In this document: in pieces, positions 9,748-18,380 of the stretch
How positions within the stretch are numbered: the first letter of the stretch is position 1
Layout of the letters: every line of letters starts with the position of its first letter
Source of the DNA: an uncultured Alphaproteobacteria bacterium
GTDB taxonomy: Bacteria > Pseudomonadota > Alphaproteobacteria > Rhodobacterales > Rhodobacteraceae
DNA: 53,718 nucleotides
Assembly: GCA_902576905.1 (NCBI GenBank)
Contig: CACGWW010000009.1
Span: 1-53,718 of the forward strand
Direction: 5' to 3'
Notes under the pieces: model-generated
Database searches by the model: none
What the model saw: the letters and a program-made list of their open reading frames with translations, nothing else
What the model was told of the DNA's origin: nothing
Position numbers and translations under genes: made by a program

Positions 9748-10872
9748 ATGACCATGAATGAATTAGGCATAAATAAAAGACCAGAAAACACCAGAGTAGT
9801 AGTCGCAATGTCAGGCGGCGTGGATAGTTCGGTAGCGGCCGCTATTTTAAAAGGAAAAGGCTTTAATGTAATAGGTCTGACCATGAAATTGTTTGATTAC
9901 AAGAAAATAAATAAAAATAGCAAAACGTGTTGCGCAGGCACAGACATTATGGATGCAAAAAAAGCGGCGGCAGAAATTGGTATACCGCATTACGTCGTCA
10001 ATTTTGAGAAAGAATTCCGACAAAAGGTAATAGAAGATTTTATCAGTAGCTATTCGGGTGGGACAACACCCATTCCCTGCATTCGATGCAACGAACGCAT
10101 AAAATTTAAAGATTTAATTGTAAAGGCAAAAGAATTAAATGCAGACTGCTTAGCGACAGGGCATTATGTTAAACGCGTTGAAGTAAAAAACACTGTGCAA
10201 CTTCATATAGCCAGCAATCCAGAAAAAGATCAAAGCTATTTTTTGTTTACAGTTACTCCTGAGGAATTGAAGTTTTTAAGATTTCCACTAGGCTCTGTAA
10301 AATCAAAATCTGAGACACGAGATCTTGCTAGAAAATATAACTTAAAGGTTGCTGAGAAAAGTGAAAGTCAAGATATATGCTTTGTTCCAGACGGATCTTA
10401 CTCTGAGGCAATTAAAAAACTGAGGCCAAACGCCTCAATTCCAGGAGACATAATTAATTTGGATGGAGACGTTGTTGGCACCCACGAAGGAATAATTAAA
10501 TATACTGTTGGGCAAAGAAAAGGCATTGGAATTCAAGCGTCAGAACCAATGTTTGTCTTGGACATATGCGCTAATACAAATACTATAACTATTGGCCCCA
10601 GAGAAGCTCTCCGGCAAGCAAAATTTTATATTGACAATGTTAATTGGCTAGATGACACCTCTTTTGACGACCTTATTGGATCAACAAAAAATGTTCTTGT
10701 TAAAACTCGATATCAAAGAACACCAACAATGGCAGACGTTAGTCCTTTACCAAATAAAAGAGCATTGGTAACCCTTTTTAATGAGGAAGAGGGTATTTCA
10801 CCTGGCCAAGCTTGTGTTTTTTATTGTGGAGAAAAAATACGAGTATTGGGAGGAGGATGGATAACAAAATGA
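9748..10872 (+). CDS. mnmA: tRNA-specific 2-thiouridylase MnmA
   Basis: MnmA adds sulfur to C2 of uridine 34 in the tRNAs for Lys, Glu and Gln, taking it from a persulfide relay. The PP-loop ATPase motif is SGGVDSS (residues 22-28). The two catalytic cysteines are C111 in [13 protein letters not shown] and C211 in [12 protein letters not shown]. The CC pair at 61-62 is typical of the alphaproteobacterial form. It is 374 residues. The adjacent ligA/mnmA spacer contains a small inverted repeat, GATTG-ATCAA-CAATC (9716-9730), of unknown meaning. yaaA follows immediately and is probably co-transcribed. Confidence 0.97.
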   Translation: MTMNELGINKRPENTRVVVAMSGGVDSSVAAAILKGKGFNVIGLTMKLFDYKKINKNSKTCCAGTDIMDAKKAAAEIGIPHYVVNFEKEFRQKVIEDFISSYSGGTTPIPCIRCNERIKFKDLIVKAKELNADCLATGHYVKRVEVKNTVQLHIASNPEKDQSYFLFTVTPEELKFLRFPLGSVKSKSETRDLARKYNLKVAEKSESQDICFVPDGSYSEAIKKLRPNASIPGDIINLDGDVVGTHEGIIKYTVGQRKGIGIQASEPMFVLDICANTNTITIGPREALRQAKFYIDNVNWLDDTSFDDLIGSTKNVLVKTRYQRTPTMADVSPLPNKRALVTLFNEEEGISPGQACVFYCGEKIRVLGGGWITK

Positions 10873-10885
10873 ATTGGGTTTTGAT

Positions 10886-11647
10886 ATGACAATAATTATT
10901 TCACCTGCAAAAAAACTTACACCAACTAATAATAGCCTCGGGGTTGAGACAACAAGAAGTGAGTTTCCTGATAAACTTAATGAACTAATAGATTACGCCA
11001 AATCATTAAGTGAGAAAGATTTAATTGATAAAATGAAAATCAGTTCATCTTTGGCTCAACTTAACTTTGATCGGTTTCAAAAATTTCAAAATAGACCAAG
11101 CTCAAATGCAACAACACAAGCAATTTATACTTTTAAAGGAGATACTTATGTTGGCCTGAAAGCCGAAACCTTTACACAAGATGATTTGCTTTTTGCACAG
11201 CAAAATTTATTAATTATTTCTGGACTATACGGGATGCTAAAGCCTCTTGATGGAATTCAACCCTATCGATTTGAGATGGGAACAAAAATTAACTTTAATG
11301 GATATAAGTCACTTTATGAATTTTGGATGGACCCACTGTTTGAATTCATAAAAAAGAGGATAGAGAAAAACAAAAATGGGATACTTAATCTTGCTTCAGA
11401 AGAGTATTCAAAGGCACTCGATTTCAATAAACTAGGTTGCAAGTTAGTTACCCCAACGTTTAAGACAAAGAAAAACGGAGAATTGAAAACAATTGGTATA
11501 CTCTCAAAAAAAGCGAGAGGAATGATGGCAAATTATGTAATTAAGAATAAAATTAAAGAGTATGCAAAAGTTAATGAATTTTCAGAAGACGGTTATGCGT
11601 ATTGCGAGAAACTCAGCACCTTATCAAGACCGGTCTTTATAAAATAG
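10886..11647 (+). CDS. yaaA: Peroxide stress protein YaaA (DUF328/UPF0246)
   Basis: In E. coli YaaA limits free intracellular iron during hydrogen peroxide stress and binds DNA. The 253-residue product carries the family landmarks: the N-terminus MTIIISPAKKL, AIYTFKGDTYVGLKAETF, ISGLYGMLKPLDGIQPYRFEMG, and a C-terminal KKARGMMANYVI motif. An in-frame TTG at 10874 directly follows the mnmA stop, but the ATG at 10886 gives exactly the family N-terminus, so I chose it. The last 11 bases overlap the convergent 100-residue gene. Confidence 0.93.
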   Translation: MTIIISPAKKLTPTNNSLGVETTRSEFPDKLNELIDYAKSLSEKDLIDKMKISSSLAQLNFDRFQKFQNRPSSNATTQAIYTFKGDTYVGLKAETFTQDDLLFAQQNLLIISGLYGMLKPLDGIQPYRFEMGTKINFNGYKSLYEFWMDPLFEFIKKRIEKNKNGILNLASEEYSKALDFNKLGCKLVTPTFKTKKNGELKTIGILSKKARGMMANYVIKNKIKEYAKVNEFSEDGYAYCEKLSTLSRPVFIK

Positions 11648-11939
11648 CTCCTTTTGAGTTTTTTGATCTTCTTTTCCGTCTTATTCCCAAATTTTTTTTT
11701 TGCCCCTCAATTAATAATTCTGTCATGGGGTGATTAGGAAACCTTGACGAGTAAACTTTTAGCAATTCAGTAATGGCTTCACCTTGATCAATGCTTTGAT
11801 CCAGAGAAATAAGCCAATCGAAAAATATAACCCTGCAAGAGCTAGATTCGATATTCTCTATGTTATAAGCCTCAAAGATTAAACCTTTTTCATCACAATA
11901 AATATCACCTTTAAAAATTTTACTTCTTTTGTTGCTCAC
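11637..11939 (-). CDS. Unrecognised 100-residue protein at the end of the ccmF-ccmH block
   Basis: I do not recognise a family. The protein starts at GTG, four bases after the ccmH stop, so it is very likely translated from the same mRNA as ccmF and ccmH. It is soluble in appearance, with no signal peptide or membrane span. It has a mixed alpha/beta N-terminal part (GDIYCDEKGLIFEAY, CRVIFFDWLISLDQS), a helix with AITELLKVYSSRFPNHPM, and a strongly basic tail (GIRRKRRSKNSKG). In this position other genomes often carry the TPR protein CcmI, but this one is far too short and has no TPR pattern. Its 3' end overlaps yaaA by 11 bases. Confidence 0.7.
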   Translation of the reverse strand: MSNKRSKIFKGDIYCDEKGLIFEAYNIENIESSSCRVIFFDWLISLDQSIDQGEAITELLKVYSSRFPNHPMTELLIEGQKKNLGIRRKRRSKNSKGAIL

Positions 11940-11943
11940 GGGC

Positions 11944-12336
11944 TTATTCGCCTTTCTTTGGGTTTAAAAAAACTAATAAAATCATAATGAAACTAAATAT
12001 AAAAATAAATGGACCAAAGAGATATAAAAAAATATTGTAGCCTGTAAACTCAGGCTTAAATAGAATGTAAGAACCGTATTTCGATGCTAAAAATTTCTCA
12101 ATCTCGTCATCCGTGCGACCTTCAATTAACTGCTCCCGTATAAAAATGCGAAGATCTTTGGCAAACTCTGACTCAGAGCTATCTATGTTTTCATTCTGAC
12201 ATACTAGACAACGGATATTCGAACTTAAATTTCTAGCTCTATCTTCTAATTTTGTATCATTTAAAATTTCGGATGGCTCAACAGCAAAAGCTTTTGAGGC
12301 TAAAACAAAAATAAAAAAAATATAGTGAAAACGCAT
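11944..12336 (-). CDS. ccmH: Cytochrome c-type biogenesis protein CcmH
   Basis: CcmH is a membrane-anchored thiol oxidoreductase of System I that reduces apocytochrome c haem-binding cysteines and works with the CcmF haem lyase. The 130-residue protein has an N-terminal signal segment (about 1-18), the redox motif RCLVCQN with C43 and C46, the DLRIFIREQLIEGRTDDEI helix, YGSYILFKPEF, and a C-terminal membrane span (about 103-124). It starts 12 bases after ccmF, in one transcript. The thioredoxin-like ccmG usually found between ccmF and ccmH is absent here. Confidence 0.94.
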   Translation of the reverse strand: MRFHYIFFIFVLASKAFAVEPSEILNDTKLEDRARNLSSNIRCLVCQNENIDSSESEFAKDLRIFIREQLIEGRTDDEIEKFLASKYGSYILFKPEFTGYNIFLYLFGPFIFIFSFIMILLVFLNPKKGE

Positions 12337-12348
12337 TAGTGTATAACT

Positions 12349-14283
12349 TCATACCTTAAATTTATTATATGAACTAAAAGATAGAAGGCTGATAAATCCA
12401 CCTAGCGCCATTAATATTACCCCGAACCAAATAAAAGATATGAAAGGTTTAATGTACGTTCTCACCACCCAAGCATTTTCATCTATTTTATTTCCAAGAA
12501 CCATATAAAAATCATCAGAAAGAGTCGGCTTTATAGACGCTTCAGTTGTTACTTCATTACGTGAAGGATAGAGCCGTTTTTCTGGCAATAATGTACCAAC
12601 AAGCTTCTTATTATTTAACACTTCAAATGAACCTGAGACTTTCTTAAAGTTTTTTTCTACTGAGTAATCAATACCTTTGAATACTATTTGGTATGATTTG
12701 AGATAATAACTCTCCCCTACTTCAACATTTCGAATATCCTCTACTTCCCAACTTGTTACTGCGGTGACTCCAAAAATAAGTAATCCGAAGCCAAAGTGAG
12801 CACAAGTCCGCCCAATCAATCTCAAATTTAATATAAGTGAGCGCTTTAAGCTGTCGATAAAGTGAAGTTTGGATTTAAAAGAAGAGGTAAATTCTAAAAT
12901 ACTGCCCAAACAAACCCATGAAGACAGAAAAAGTCCGATAAATGTCAAAAGTTTAAAATCTTTCCATATGAATGCGCTAGCTGATAAGGCTATAGAAATA
13001 AAGATAAGGCCTGTTATTGTTCTGATATTACTAAAATTTTTACCCTTCCAACGAATTTTGCTGGCGATAGGCAGCATGAAGGCAAAAATTATTACAAAGG
13101 GAGTTAGCGATACCTCATAAAAAGGTTCACCGACTGACACTTGTTCGTCGAACATTGCCTCAATTATAAAAGGCCAAATAGTGCCTAAAAAGACAATTGT
13201 TGCTATAACTAATAACGTTAAATTCTGAACTATTATCCAAAGCTCTTTGGAAGCGAAGTTAAGTCTCATAAAATCTTTATGATTGGATCTTTTTGTTATG
13301 TAAATTACCAAACTTGAGGCAATTGCTAAAAATATTATCAAAAGAATAAATAATCCTCTTGAGGGATCATTTGCAAAAGCGTGAACAGAGGTTATTAATC
13401 CAGATCGAACGACAAAGGTCCCGATCATCGAAAAAGAAAATCCCATGATCGACAATAGAATTGTCCAATTTAGTAAAGAGCTTCTCCTTTCAAGGATTAA
13501 AATACTGTGAATTAGAGCAAGGTTTATCAACCAAGGAAGCAAAGAGACATTTTCAACTGGGTCCCAGAACCACCAACCTCCCCAACCTAGCTCATAATAG
13601 GCCCAGATACTTCCTAATAATATTCCAAGTGTTAAGAAAACAAAAGGAACTAAAGACCAAAATCTTATCAGACTGACGATATTTATCTTATGGTCATTTG
13701 TTAATAAAAATCCTACCGCTATAGAGAAGGGAATTGAAAGGCCTAAATATCCAAGGTACAAAATTGGCGGGTGTGCTACGAGAAGCACATCTTGTAAAAT
13801 CGGATTGAGATCTTGCCCGTTCAAAGGCGGAAATTCAAGTCTCTCGAATGGATTTGATAAAATTAAAAGATAAAATAAAAAAAGAGCTGTTGTCGATAAT
13901 TGAATAAGAATTACGTTTCTTACCAAGGCCTTTGGATAATCACTTGAAGTAGCCTGGAATAAAAATAAATATACGGAAAGAATGAGCACCCATAATAACA
14001 TCGAACCTTCGTGGTTACCCCAAGCTCCTGCGACTTTATATAAAATGGGCTTTAGCGCGTGTGAGTTATTCGCCACCAATTTAACCGAGAAGTCAGAGTT
14101 GATAAAACTTACAATCAACAATAAAAAAGAAATTGATAATAAGGTGAATAGGAGACCTTCAAGTCTATTAAAAAACCTTGTATATCCTGCCAAAACCGAT
14201 CTAGTTGAAATACTGTTAGCTATCAAACCAAGGTTAAGACAGAACGCAGATATTAAAAGAAAATGCCCTAATTCGCTGATCAT
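12349..14283 (-). CDS. ccmF: Cytochrome c haem lyase subunit CcmF
   Basis: CcmF is the large polytopic membrane protein that attaches haem to apocytochrome c in the periplasm. Its 644 residues contain many membrane spans. The haem-handling WWD motif is intact (GWGGWWFWDPVENVSLLPWL, about residue 233), as is the VAHPPILYLGYLG segment before it and the FVVRSGLITSVHAFANDP segment after it. A periplasmic region (about 500-600) precedes the final span. It opens the minus-strand ccmF-ccmH-hypothetical set. The ccmA-E genes are not in this window. Confidence 0.96.
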   Translation of the reverse strand: MISELGHFLLISAFCLNLGLIANSISTRSVLAGYTRFFNRLEGLLFTLLSISFLLLIVSFINSDFSVKLVANNSHALKPILYKVAGAWGNHEGSMLLWVLILSVYLFLFQATSSDYPKALVRNVILIQLSTTALFLFYLLILSNPFERLEFPPLNGQDLNPILQDVLLVAHPPILYLGYLGLSIPFSIAVGFLLTNDHKINIVSLIRFWSLVPFVFLTLGILLGSIWAYYELGWGGWWFWDPVENVSLLPWLINLALIHSILILERRSSLLNWTILLSIMGFSFSMIGTFVVRSGLITSVHAFANDPSRGLFILLIIFLAIASSLVIYITKRSNHKDFMRLNFASKELWIIVQNLTLLVIATIVFLGTIWPFIIEAMFDEQVSVGEPFYEVSLTPFVIIFAFMLPIASKIRWKGKNFSNIRTITGLIFISIALSASAFIWKDFKLLTFIGLFLSSWVCLGSILEFTSSFKSKLHFIDSLKRSLILNLRLIGRTCAHFGFGLLIFGVTAVTSWEVEDIRNVEVGESYYLKSYQIVFKGIDYSVEKNFKKVSGSFEVLNNKKLVGTLLPEKRLYPSRNEVTTEASIKPTLSDDFYMVLGNKIDENAWVVRTYIKPFISFIWFGVILMALGGFISLLSFSSYNKFKV

Positions 14284-14337
14284 GATTGATAAATCAATTA
14301 AGGCTTATTTACAAAAAAGCAATCTAATTCTTTTTAA

Positions 14338-14562
14338 TTATTTTTTAACGTTTTCCAAAAAAGATTTATGGTACTTTTTATTTAAATCCAGCGCAAACTC
14401 TAGATCTTTTTTGTCAACTTGAATCGCTATCTGACTAAGGATGCCTGCTAAAGCCTCTTCACGAGAAAGGTCAACCTTCATTAAATTATTCAAGGCTATT
14501 TCTACAATCTCAGCAATGGCTTTTGCTTTAACTGCAGTTTCATTCAATTCTTCATCTAACAT
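14338..14562 (-). CDS. Small helical protein upstream of ccmF, unrecognised
   Basis: This is a 74-residue acidic, all-helical-looking protein (ELNETAVKAKAIAEIVEIAL, REEALAGILSQIAIQ, LEFALDLNKKYHKSF) with no cysteines and no membrane span. A Shine-Dalgarno-like AAAGGA lies nine bases before the ATG. It sits 54 bases upstream of ccmF on the same strand and downstream of the two-TM membrane protein, so it may be part of the same transcript. I cannot assign a family or function. Its codon use and composition look like its neighbours, which supports a real gene. Confidence 0.6.
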   Translation of the reverse strand: MLDEELNETAVKAKAIAEIVEIALNNLMKVDLSREEALAGILSQIAIQVDKKDLEFALDLNKKYHKSFLENVKK

Positions 14563-14607
14563 GTCATTTTCCTTTTATCCTAATTTTTATTGCAAGGATC
14601 AGACCAA

Positions 14608-15432
14608 TTATTTGATATTTGGTAAATTTTTTAGCATTAGATATAATTTTGGCAAATCATGATGATTAATGATAACGATCCTCTTTGATAATTGGGCTTT
14701 GCTACTGTCTTTAAAATCTTGAGTAATCATAACCAAAAAATTAATTTCACTATTTTGAACATATTGCTCATACTGCTTCAGATCTATATTAGCATTTTTG
14801 GCGTGGGAAAAAACTAGAACCCCAGCAATCATTCCGTTTTTTTCGAAAAGATCGAATAAGTTTTTTGCACTGTCCTCCCCTCTTCTTATTTTCCAGCCTA
14901 AAAGGATTAATGATCGTTTTACCCAACTGACATAGCTGGAATCCTCTTGAGGAAAGAAAGAGGGTTCAAACAGATGATTTGAATTTTTCTCAATTAAATC
15001 ATTCATTAATTTCAAAATAATGTCTTTCAATTCTTGCTTAGAAACCATTTCGAAATTCAAAGACAGCGATGAAACAAAATCAGATACGATGTTCCTCTTT
15101 ATATCCAATATGCTTGATAGATCGTGATTTGAGTAAACATCTTTTTTGAAAATAGACAGTATTTTTGTTTGTTCTTGTTTTAAAGTTTCAATAGCTTCAG
15201 ATATTTCAATGTTATCGTTATCAATACCCTTTAAAGCAAAATCTTTTACTTGTAACTCTTGTGTGACATTAGTAGGTGAGATCTCGTTCAGCCGGTAAAA
15301 AATAACTGAAATTATAAGCGTACAAATAAACAACCCAATAAATGTTATATCAGCACTCAAAACCCCGTACATTAGCGCTATTAAGCTAACGATAGTAAAA
15401 AACCAAATAAGAAATTGATAAAAGCTTGTCAT
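14608..15432 (-). CDS. Two-TM membrane protein with possible degenerate Mrr-like C-terminal domain
   Basis: The 274-residue protein has two adjacent membrane spans at about residues 6-24 and 28-46, then a long, mainly helical region with coiled-coil character (about 70-150). The C-terminal part (about 175-274) has the strand-helix order of the restriction-endonuclease-like Mrr domain: LLGWKIRRGED, then MIAGVLVFSHAKN followed by a helix, then INFLVMITQDF and a closing helix-strand RIVIINHHDLPKLYLML, which resembles the Mrr ending in which a residual strand leads to D-x-L. The catalytic D and Q/E-x-K residues are not evident, so if the fold is right it is probably non-catalytic. The fold is inferred from pattern only. 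No function is known. Confidence 0.65.
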   Translation of the reverse strand: MTSFYQFLIWFFTIVSLIALMYGVLSADITFIGLFICTLIISVIFYRLNEISPTNVTQELQVKDFALKGIDNDNIEISEAIETLKQEQTKILSIFKKDVYSNHDLSSILDIKRNIVSDFVSSLSLNFEMVSKQELKDIILKLMNDLIEKNSNHLFEPSFFPQEDSSYVSWVKRSLILLGWKIRRGEDSAKNLFDLFEKNGMIAGVLVFSHAKNANIDLKQYEQYVQNSEINFLVMITQDFKDSSKAQLSKRIVIINHHDLPKLYLMLKNLPNIK

Positions 15433-15515
15433 TAAAAATTTGAATAACTATTGCCTTCTATGGAAATAGAACTACCATGATGCACGAAGTTGTCAATATC
15501 ATAGGATCATAAATT

Positions 15516-16415
15516 TTGAAGATTTTAAAATATAGCGACGTTACGCCTCACAATCTTTATTTAAATCGTCGAAAATTCGTAGAAGCATTGGGGCTTACCT
15601 CACTAGCTTTTGTAGCTACCCCTACAACAGCAAAACTAAGTTATTCCACTAGTGCAAAGCCGAATACTATTGACGAGATAACAAACTATAACAATTTTTA
15701 TGAATTTGGCACATCAAAAACTGATCCTGCGAAATACGCGCATAGTTTAACAACTGATCCTTGGGAAATTACATTTGAGGGAGTTTCTCAAGATAAGAAA
15801 AGGTTTGATTTAACGGAAATTCTTAAAGGAAAAGCGATACAAGAAAGAATATATAGATTGCGTTGCGTAGAAGGCTGGTCAATGGTTATACCTTGGATAG
15901 GGTTCCCTTTGAGAGACCTAATTAATGAACTCGAAATAGATAATAACGCTAAATTCGTTGCCTTTGAGACTGTTTATAGACCCGAGGAAATGAGAGGGCA
16001 AAAGCGTGCAACTTTGGATTGGCCATATCGCGAAGGCTTAACTATAAAGGAAGCCTTACATCCACTTACGTTTATTGCTACTGGTTTATACGGCAAAGAG
16101 TTACCAAACCAAAATGGAGCACCATTCCGGCTAGTGGTACCATGGAAATACGGCTTTAAATCAATAAAATCCATCACTAAAATTTCATTTATGAAAGAGC
16201 AACCTTACACTACTTGGAGTTCAGAAAGCCCCAGGGAATATGGCTTCTATTCCAATGTAAACCCAAATGTTAATCATCCTCGATGGTCGCAAGCAACTGA
16301 AAGAGTAATAGGTGAAGGCCTTTTCGGAGAAAGACGTAAAACTGAGCTGTTTAATGGATATATTGAAGAAGTTGGAGATCTTTACAAAGGTATGGATCTG
16401 AAAAAATACTACTAA
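15516..16415 (+). CDS. msrP: Protein-methionine-sulfoxide reductase catalytic subunit MsrP
   Basis: MsrP (formerly YedY) is a periplasmic molybdopterin enzyme that repairs oxidised methionines in envelope proteins. It is exported folded by the Tat route: an N-terminal RR pair (NRRKF, residues 17-21) precedes a hydrophobic stretch. The molybdenum-ligating cysteine is C117 in RLRCVEGWSMV. The diagnostic segments YNNFYEFG, NGAPFRLVVPWKYGFKSIKSI and NHPRWSQATER are intact. It is 299 residues. The start is TTG at 15516, which gives the expected N-terminal KYSDVTPHNLY. Its membrane partner msrQ starts four bases after its stop. Confidence 0.96.
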   Translation: MKILKYSDVTPHNLYLNRRKFVEALGLTSLAFVATPTTAKLSYSTSAKPNTIDEITNYNNFYEFGTSKTDPAKYAHSLTTDPWEITFEGVSQDKKRFDLTEILKGKAIQERIYRLRCVEGWSMVIPWIGFPLRDLINELEIDNNAKFVAFETVYRPEEMRGQKRATLDWPYREGLTIKEALHPLTFIATGLYGKELPNQNGAPFRLVVPWKYGFKSIKSITKISFMKEQPYTTWSSESPREYGFYSNVNPNVNHPRWSQATERVIGEGLFGERRKTELFNGYIEEVGDLYKGMDLKKYY

Positions 16416-16419
16416 AATA

Positions 16420-17049
16420 ATGACTTTTAGCGGTTTGTTTAGGTCTCTACCCATTTCATCGCTATATTGTGTTTTATTAATCCCAATACCCCTCTATTTT
16501 TATTGGGGAACAGTTAATCAACTAGGTCCCGACCCTCTGCGGTTTTTAGAGCATAAATACGGAGAACTTGGGCTTATATTTCTACTAATAACTCTTTCAA
16601 TTTCACCACTTTTTAAATACGCAAAGATTAATTTAATGAGGTATAGACGTTGCATTGGATTGGTTGCATTTTATTATATCGTTTCCCACATTTGTGTATA
16701 TTTTTTCCTCGATATCGGTCTCTCAATTGATATCTTGTTATCTGATCTAAAAAAAAGATATTATATAATTGCAGGCTTTTTTGCATTTATAACTTTGATA
16801 CCCTTAGCGCTCACGTCGAATAATTTTGCACTTCGTAAATTAAATATCAAGACATGGAATAGGATCCACAGCTTAATCTATATAGCAATAGTGTTATCAA
16901 TTTTTCATTTCATTTTGATGTCTAAAACCTGGACAGGAGAGTTATATTTGTATACAGGCATAACAATTTTTATTCTCATTCTGAAGATAAAAAGCACTAA
17001 GGTTTATAAAAAACTTTCTACGTATTCTAACGCCGACATTTCGAAATAG
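16420..17049 (+). CDS. msrQ: Haem-binding membrane subunit MsrQ
   Basis: MsrQ (formerly YedZ) is a b-type haem protein of the ferric reductase-like family that passes electrons from the respiratory chain to MsrP. The 209-residue protein has about six membrane spans. It shows the characteristic GPDPLRFLEHKYGELGL segment, RYRRCIGLVAFYYIVSHICVY with its haem-ligand His, and WNRIHSLIYIAIVLSIFHF with two more. It forms an operon with msrP. Its 3' end overlaps the convergent sirtuin gene by 46 bases, which is long for this window. Confidence 0.94.
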   Translation: MTFSGLFRSLPISSLYCVLLIPIPLYFYWGTVNQLGPDPLRFLEHKYGELGLIFLLITLSISPLFKYAKINLMRYRRCIGLVAFYYIVSHICVYFFLDIGLSIDILLSDLKKRYYIIAGFFAFITLIPLALTSNNFALRKLNIKTWNRIHSLIYIAIVLSIFHFILMSKTWTGELYLYTGITIFILILKIKSTKVYKKLSTYSNADISK

Positions 17050-17774
17050 GCAGCATGTTTATACCCAATATCGATTGGATTTGGGTCTATTATTTCAATA
17101 TCTATTGAGTTGGACGCCGCTATTCTAAGTGCTATTGCTGTAATATTTACACTAAAGGAGGTTCCCATAAAAACCATTTTGTCTGCTTTAATCATTCTTC
17201 GTTGAGCCTCACCTATCCTGTATAAATCTGTATAAATTTCATCAAACAAAAGTACGAACGGTTTTAGCGAATAACCTAGAGTAGGATGATATTTTTGTTG
17301 TTTGTTTTTTTCTATTTTAAAATACTCCAGCAGTGTTTTAATCAAGGAGTCATCAGACTTTGGATCATTATCATGAGTGAACCCAAGACGAGATATTTCC
17401 TCCCAAGGAGCATCAATTATCGAAGAGTCTTTACCCTCCTCTGCAAAAATGGTGACTTTATCTAGACGGCCGTGTATCGGGATATATCTTGTATTACCGG
17501 CTTTTCCGTCTAGCCCATCAATGTTTTGTGTAATCAAATTCTTATTTGCGAGCCATCTATGAACATCATTTGGTTCAGCATTTCTATATTTCGCAAACCG
17601 TTTGAAATACCACAAAAGAAATTGTTCGGGATTATTTAAATACATATATCTTGTTGCCATGTCCTGAGGTGTATAGTTTTCACTACCGATAGTCCAAAAT
17701 CCATCGGCACCACGAAAAGTAGGAATGCCACTATCAGAACTTACCCCTGCTCCAGTTATATATAGAGTTCCCAT
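17004..17774 (-). CDS. Sir2-family (sirtuin-like) protein without the zinc cysteines
   Basis: Sirtuins use NAD to deacylate lysines or to transfer or hydrolyse ADP-ribose. This 256-residue protein keeps the NAD site: GAGVSSDSGIPTFRG (residues 8-22), TQNIDGLDGKAG (82-93) and the catalytic His H101 in IPIHGRLDK. A late GTSFSVNITAIAL matches the conserved GTS strand. It has no cysteine at all, so the four-Cys zinc module that normally follows the catalytic His is absent and is replaced by a charged insert (about 107-170). NAD binding is well supported, but classical CobB deacylase activity is uncertain. pncA, which handles the nicotinamide product, lies about 600 bases away on the other strand. 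Confidence 0.85.
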   Translation of the reverse strand: MGTLYITGAGVSSDSGIPTFRGADGFWTIGSENYTPQDMATRYMYLNNPEQFLLWYFKRFAKYRNAEPNDVHRWLANKNLITQNIDGLDGKAGNTRYIPIHGRLDKVTIFAEEGKDSSIIDAPWEEISRLGFTHDNDPKSDDSLIKTLLEYFKIEKNKQQKYHPTLGYSLKPFVLLFDEIYTDLYRIGEAQRRMIKADKMVFMGTSFSVNITAIALRIAASNSIDIEIIDPNPIDIGYKHAAYFEMSALEYVESFL

Positions 17775-17825
17775 TTTTTTTATTTTAGTATAACATTACA
17801 ACTTATTTGAATTAAAAAGGATATT

Positions 17826-18362
17826 ATGAAACTTCAATTCTTTCCAATAATTTTAGGCTTATTTATCTCTTTATTTGCACAAAACGCTGTTGGGCTAGAC
17901 TTCGTAGTCAAAAAAAAGTATCGTGATTGGACTGTATACTCTTCTTCATCAAATGAATGCTTTCTAGCCTCAAAAGCAAAAAGAACAGCCTCATATTTTA
18001 ATTCCAGAGAGGTTTTAGGCAAAAATAGGCAAAATTCATTCATATATTTGTCCGTAAATAAAAATAACACAGACTATTCAATGTCATATTTCTCTGACTA
18101 TCCATTGAAAATCAATATTTCTGGCTCTATGAATATTGATAATAGAAAGGTATTTGGGCTAATGGCTTTGAGTTCTAATGAAAACTCTAGAAGTAAGCAT
18201 GCTATTATAAACGGCTTTATGAAAGAGGATATAACATTGCTCCTTGGTGGGAATAGATTAACAATTGAATCACAAGGCATAGATAGCTCTATGCTAGTAG
18301 ATCAATTTAGCTTGATGGGATTTACAAAATCGTTTAATTATCTTCTCTCATCTTGCAACTAA
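17826..18362 (+). CDS. Invasion-associated locus B (IalB) family periplasmic protein
   Basis: This is a secreted protein with an N-terminal signal peptide (about residues 1-23, ending near AVG). After the signal it shows the IalB-family pattern: YRDWTVYSSSSNECFLAS, with a first Cys after the DW-x-V motif, a beta-rich middle part with ISGSMNIDNRKVFGLM, and the C-terminal signature VDQFSLMGFTKSF ending in SSCN, whose Cys could pair with the first. The family is widespread in alphaproteobacteria, including free-living ones, and its biochemical role is not known. The name comes from a Bartonella factor and does not imply invasion here. pncA follows 18 bases later. Confidence 0.85.
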   Translation: MKLQFFPIILGLFISLFAQNAVGLDFVVKKKYRDWTVYSSSSNECFLASKAKRTASYFNSREVLGKNRQNSFIYLSVNKNNTDYSMSYFSDYPLKINISGSMNIDNRKVFGLMALSSNENSRSKHAIINGFMKEDITLLLGGNRLTIESQGIDSSMLVDQFSLMGFTKSFNYLLSSCN

Positions 18363-18380
18363 AATCCAATACTAAAAAAA

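Noticed and set aside
13982-14422. 146-codon open frame antisense to ccmF
   Set aside because: It runs opposite the conserved ccmF N-terminus and the small helical gene, with low-complexity composition and no family resemblance.
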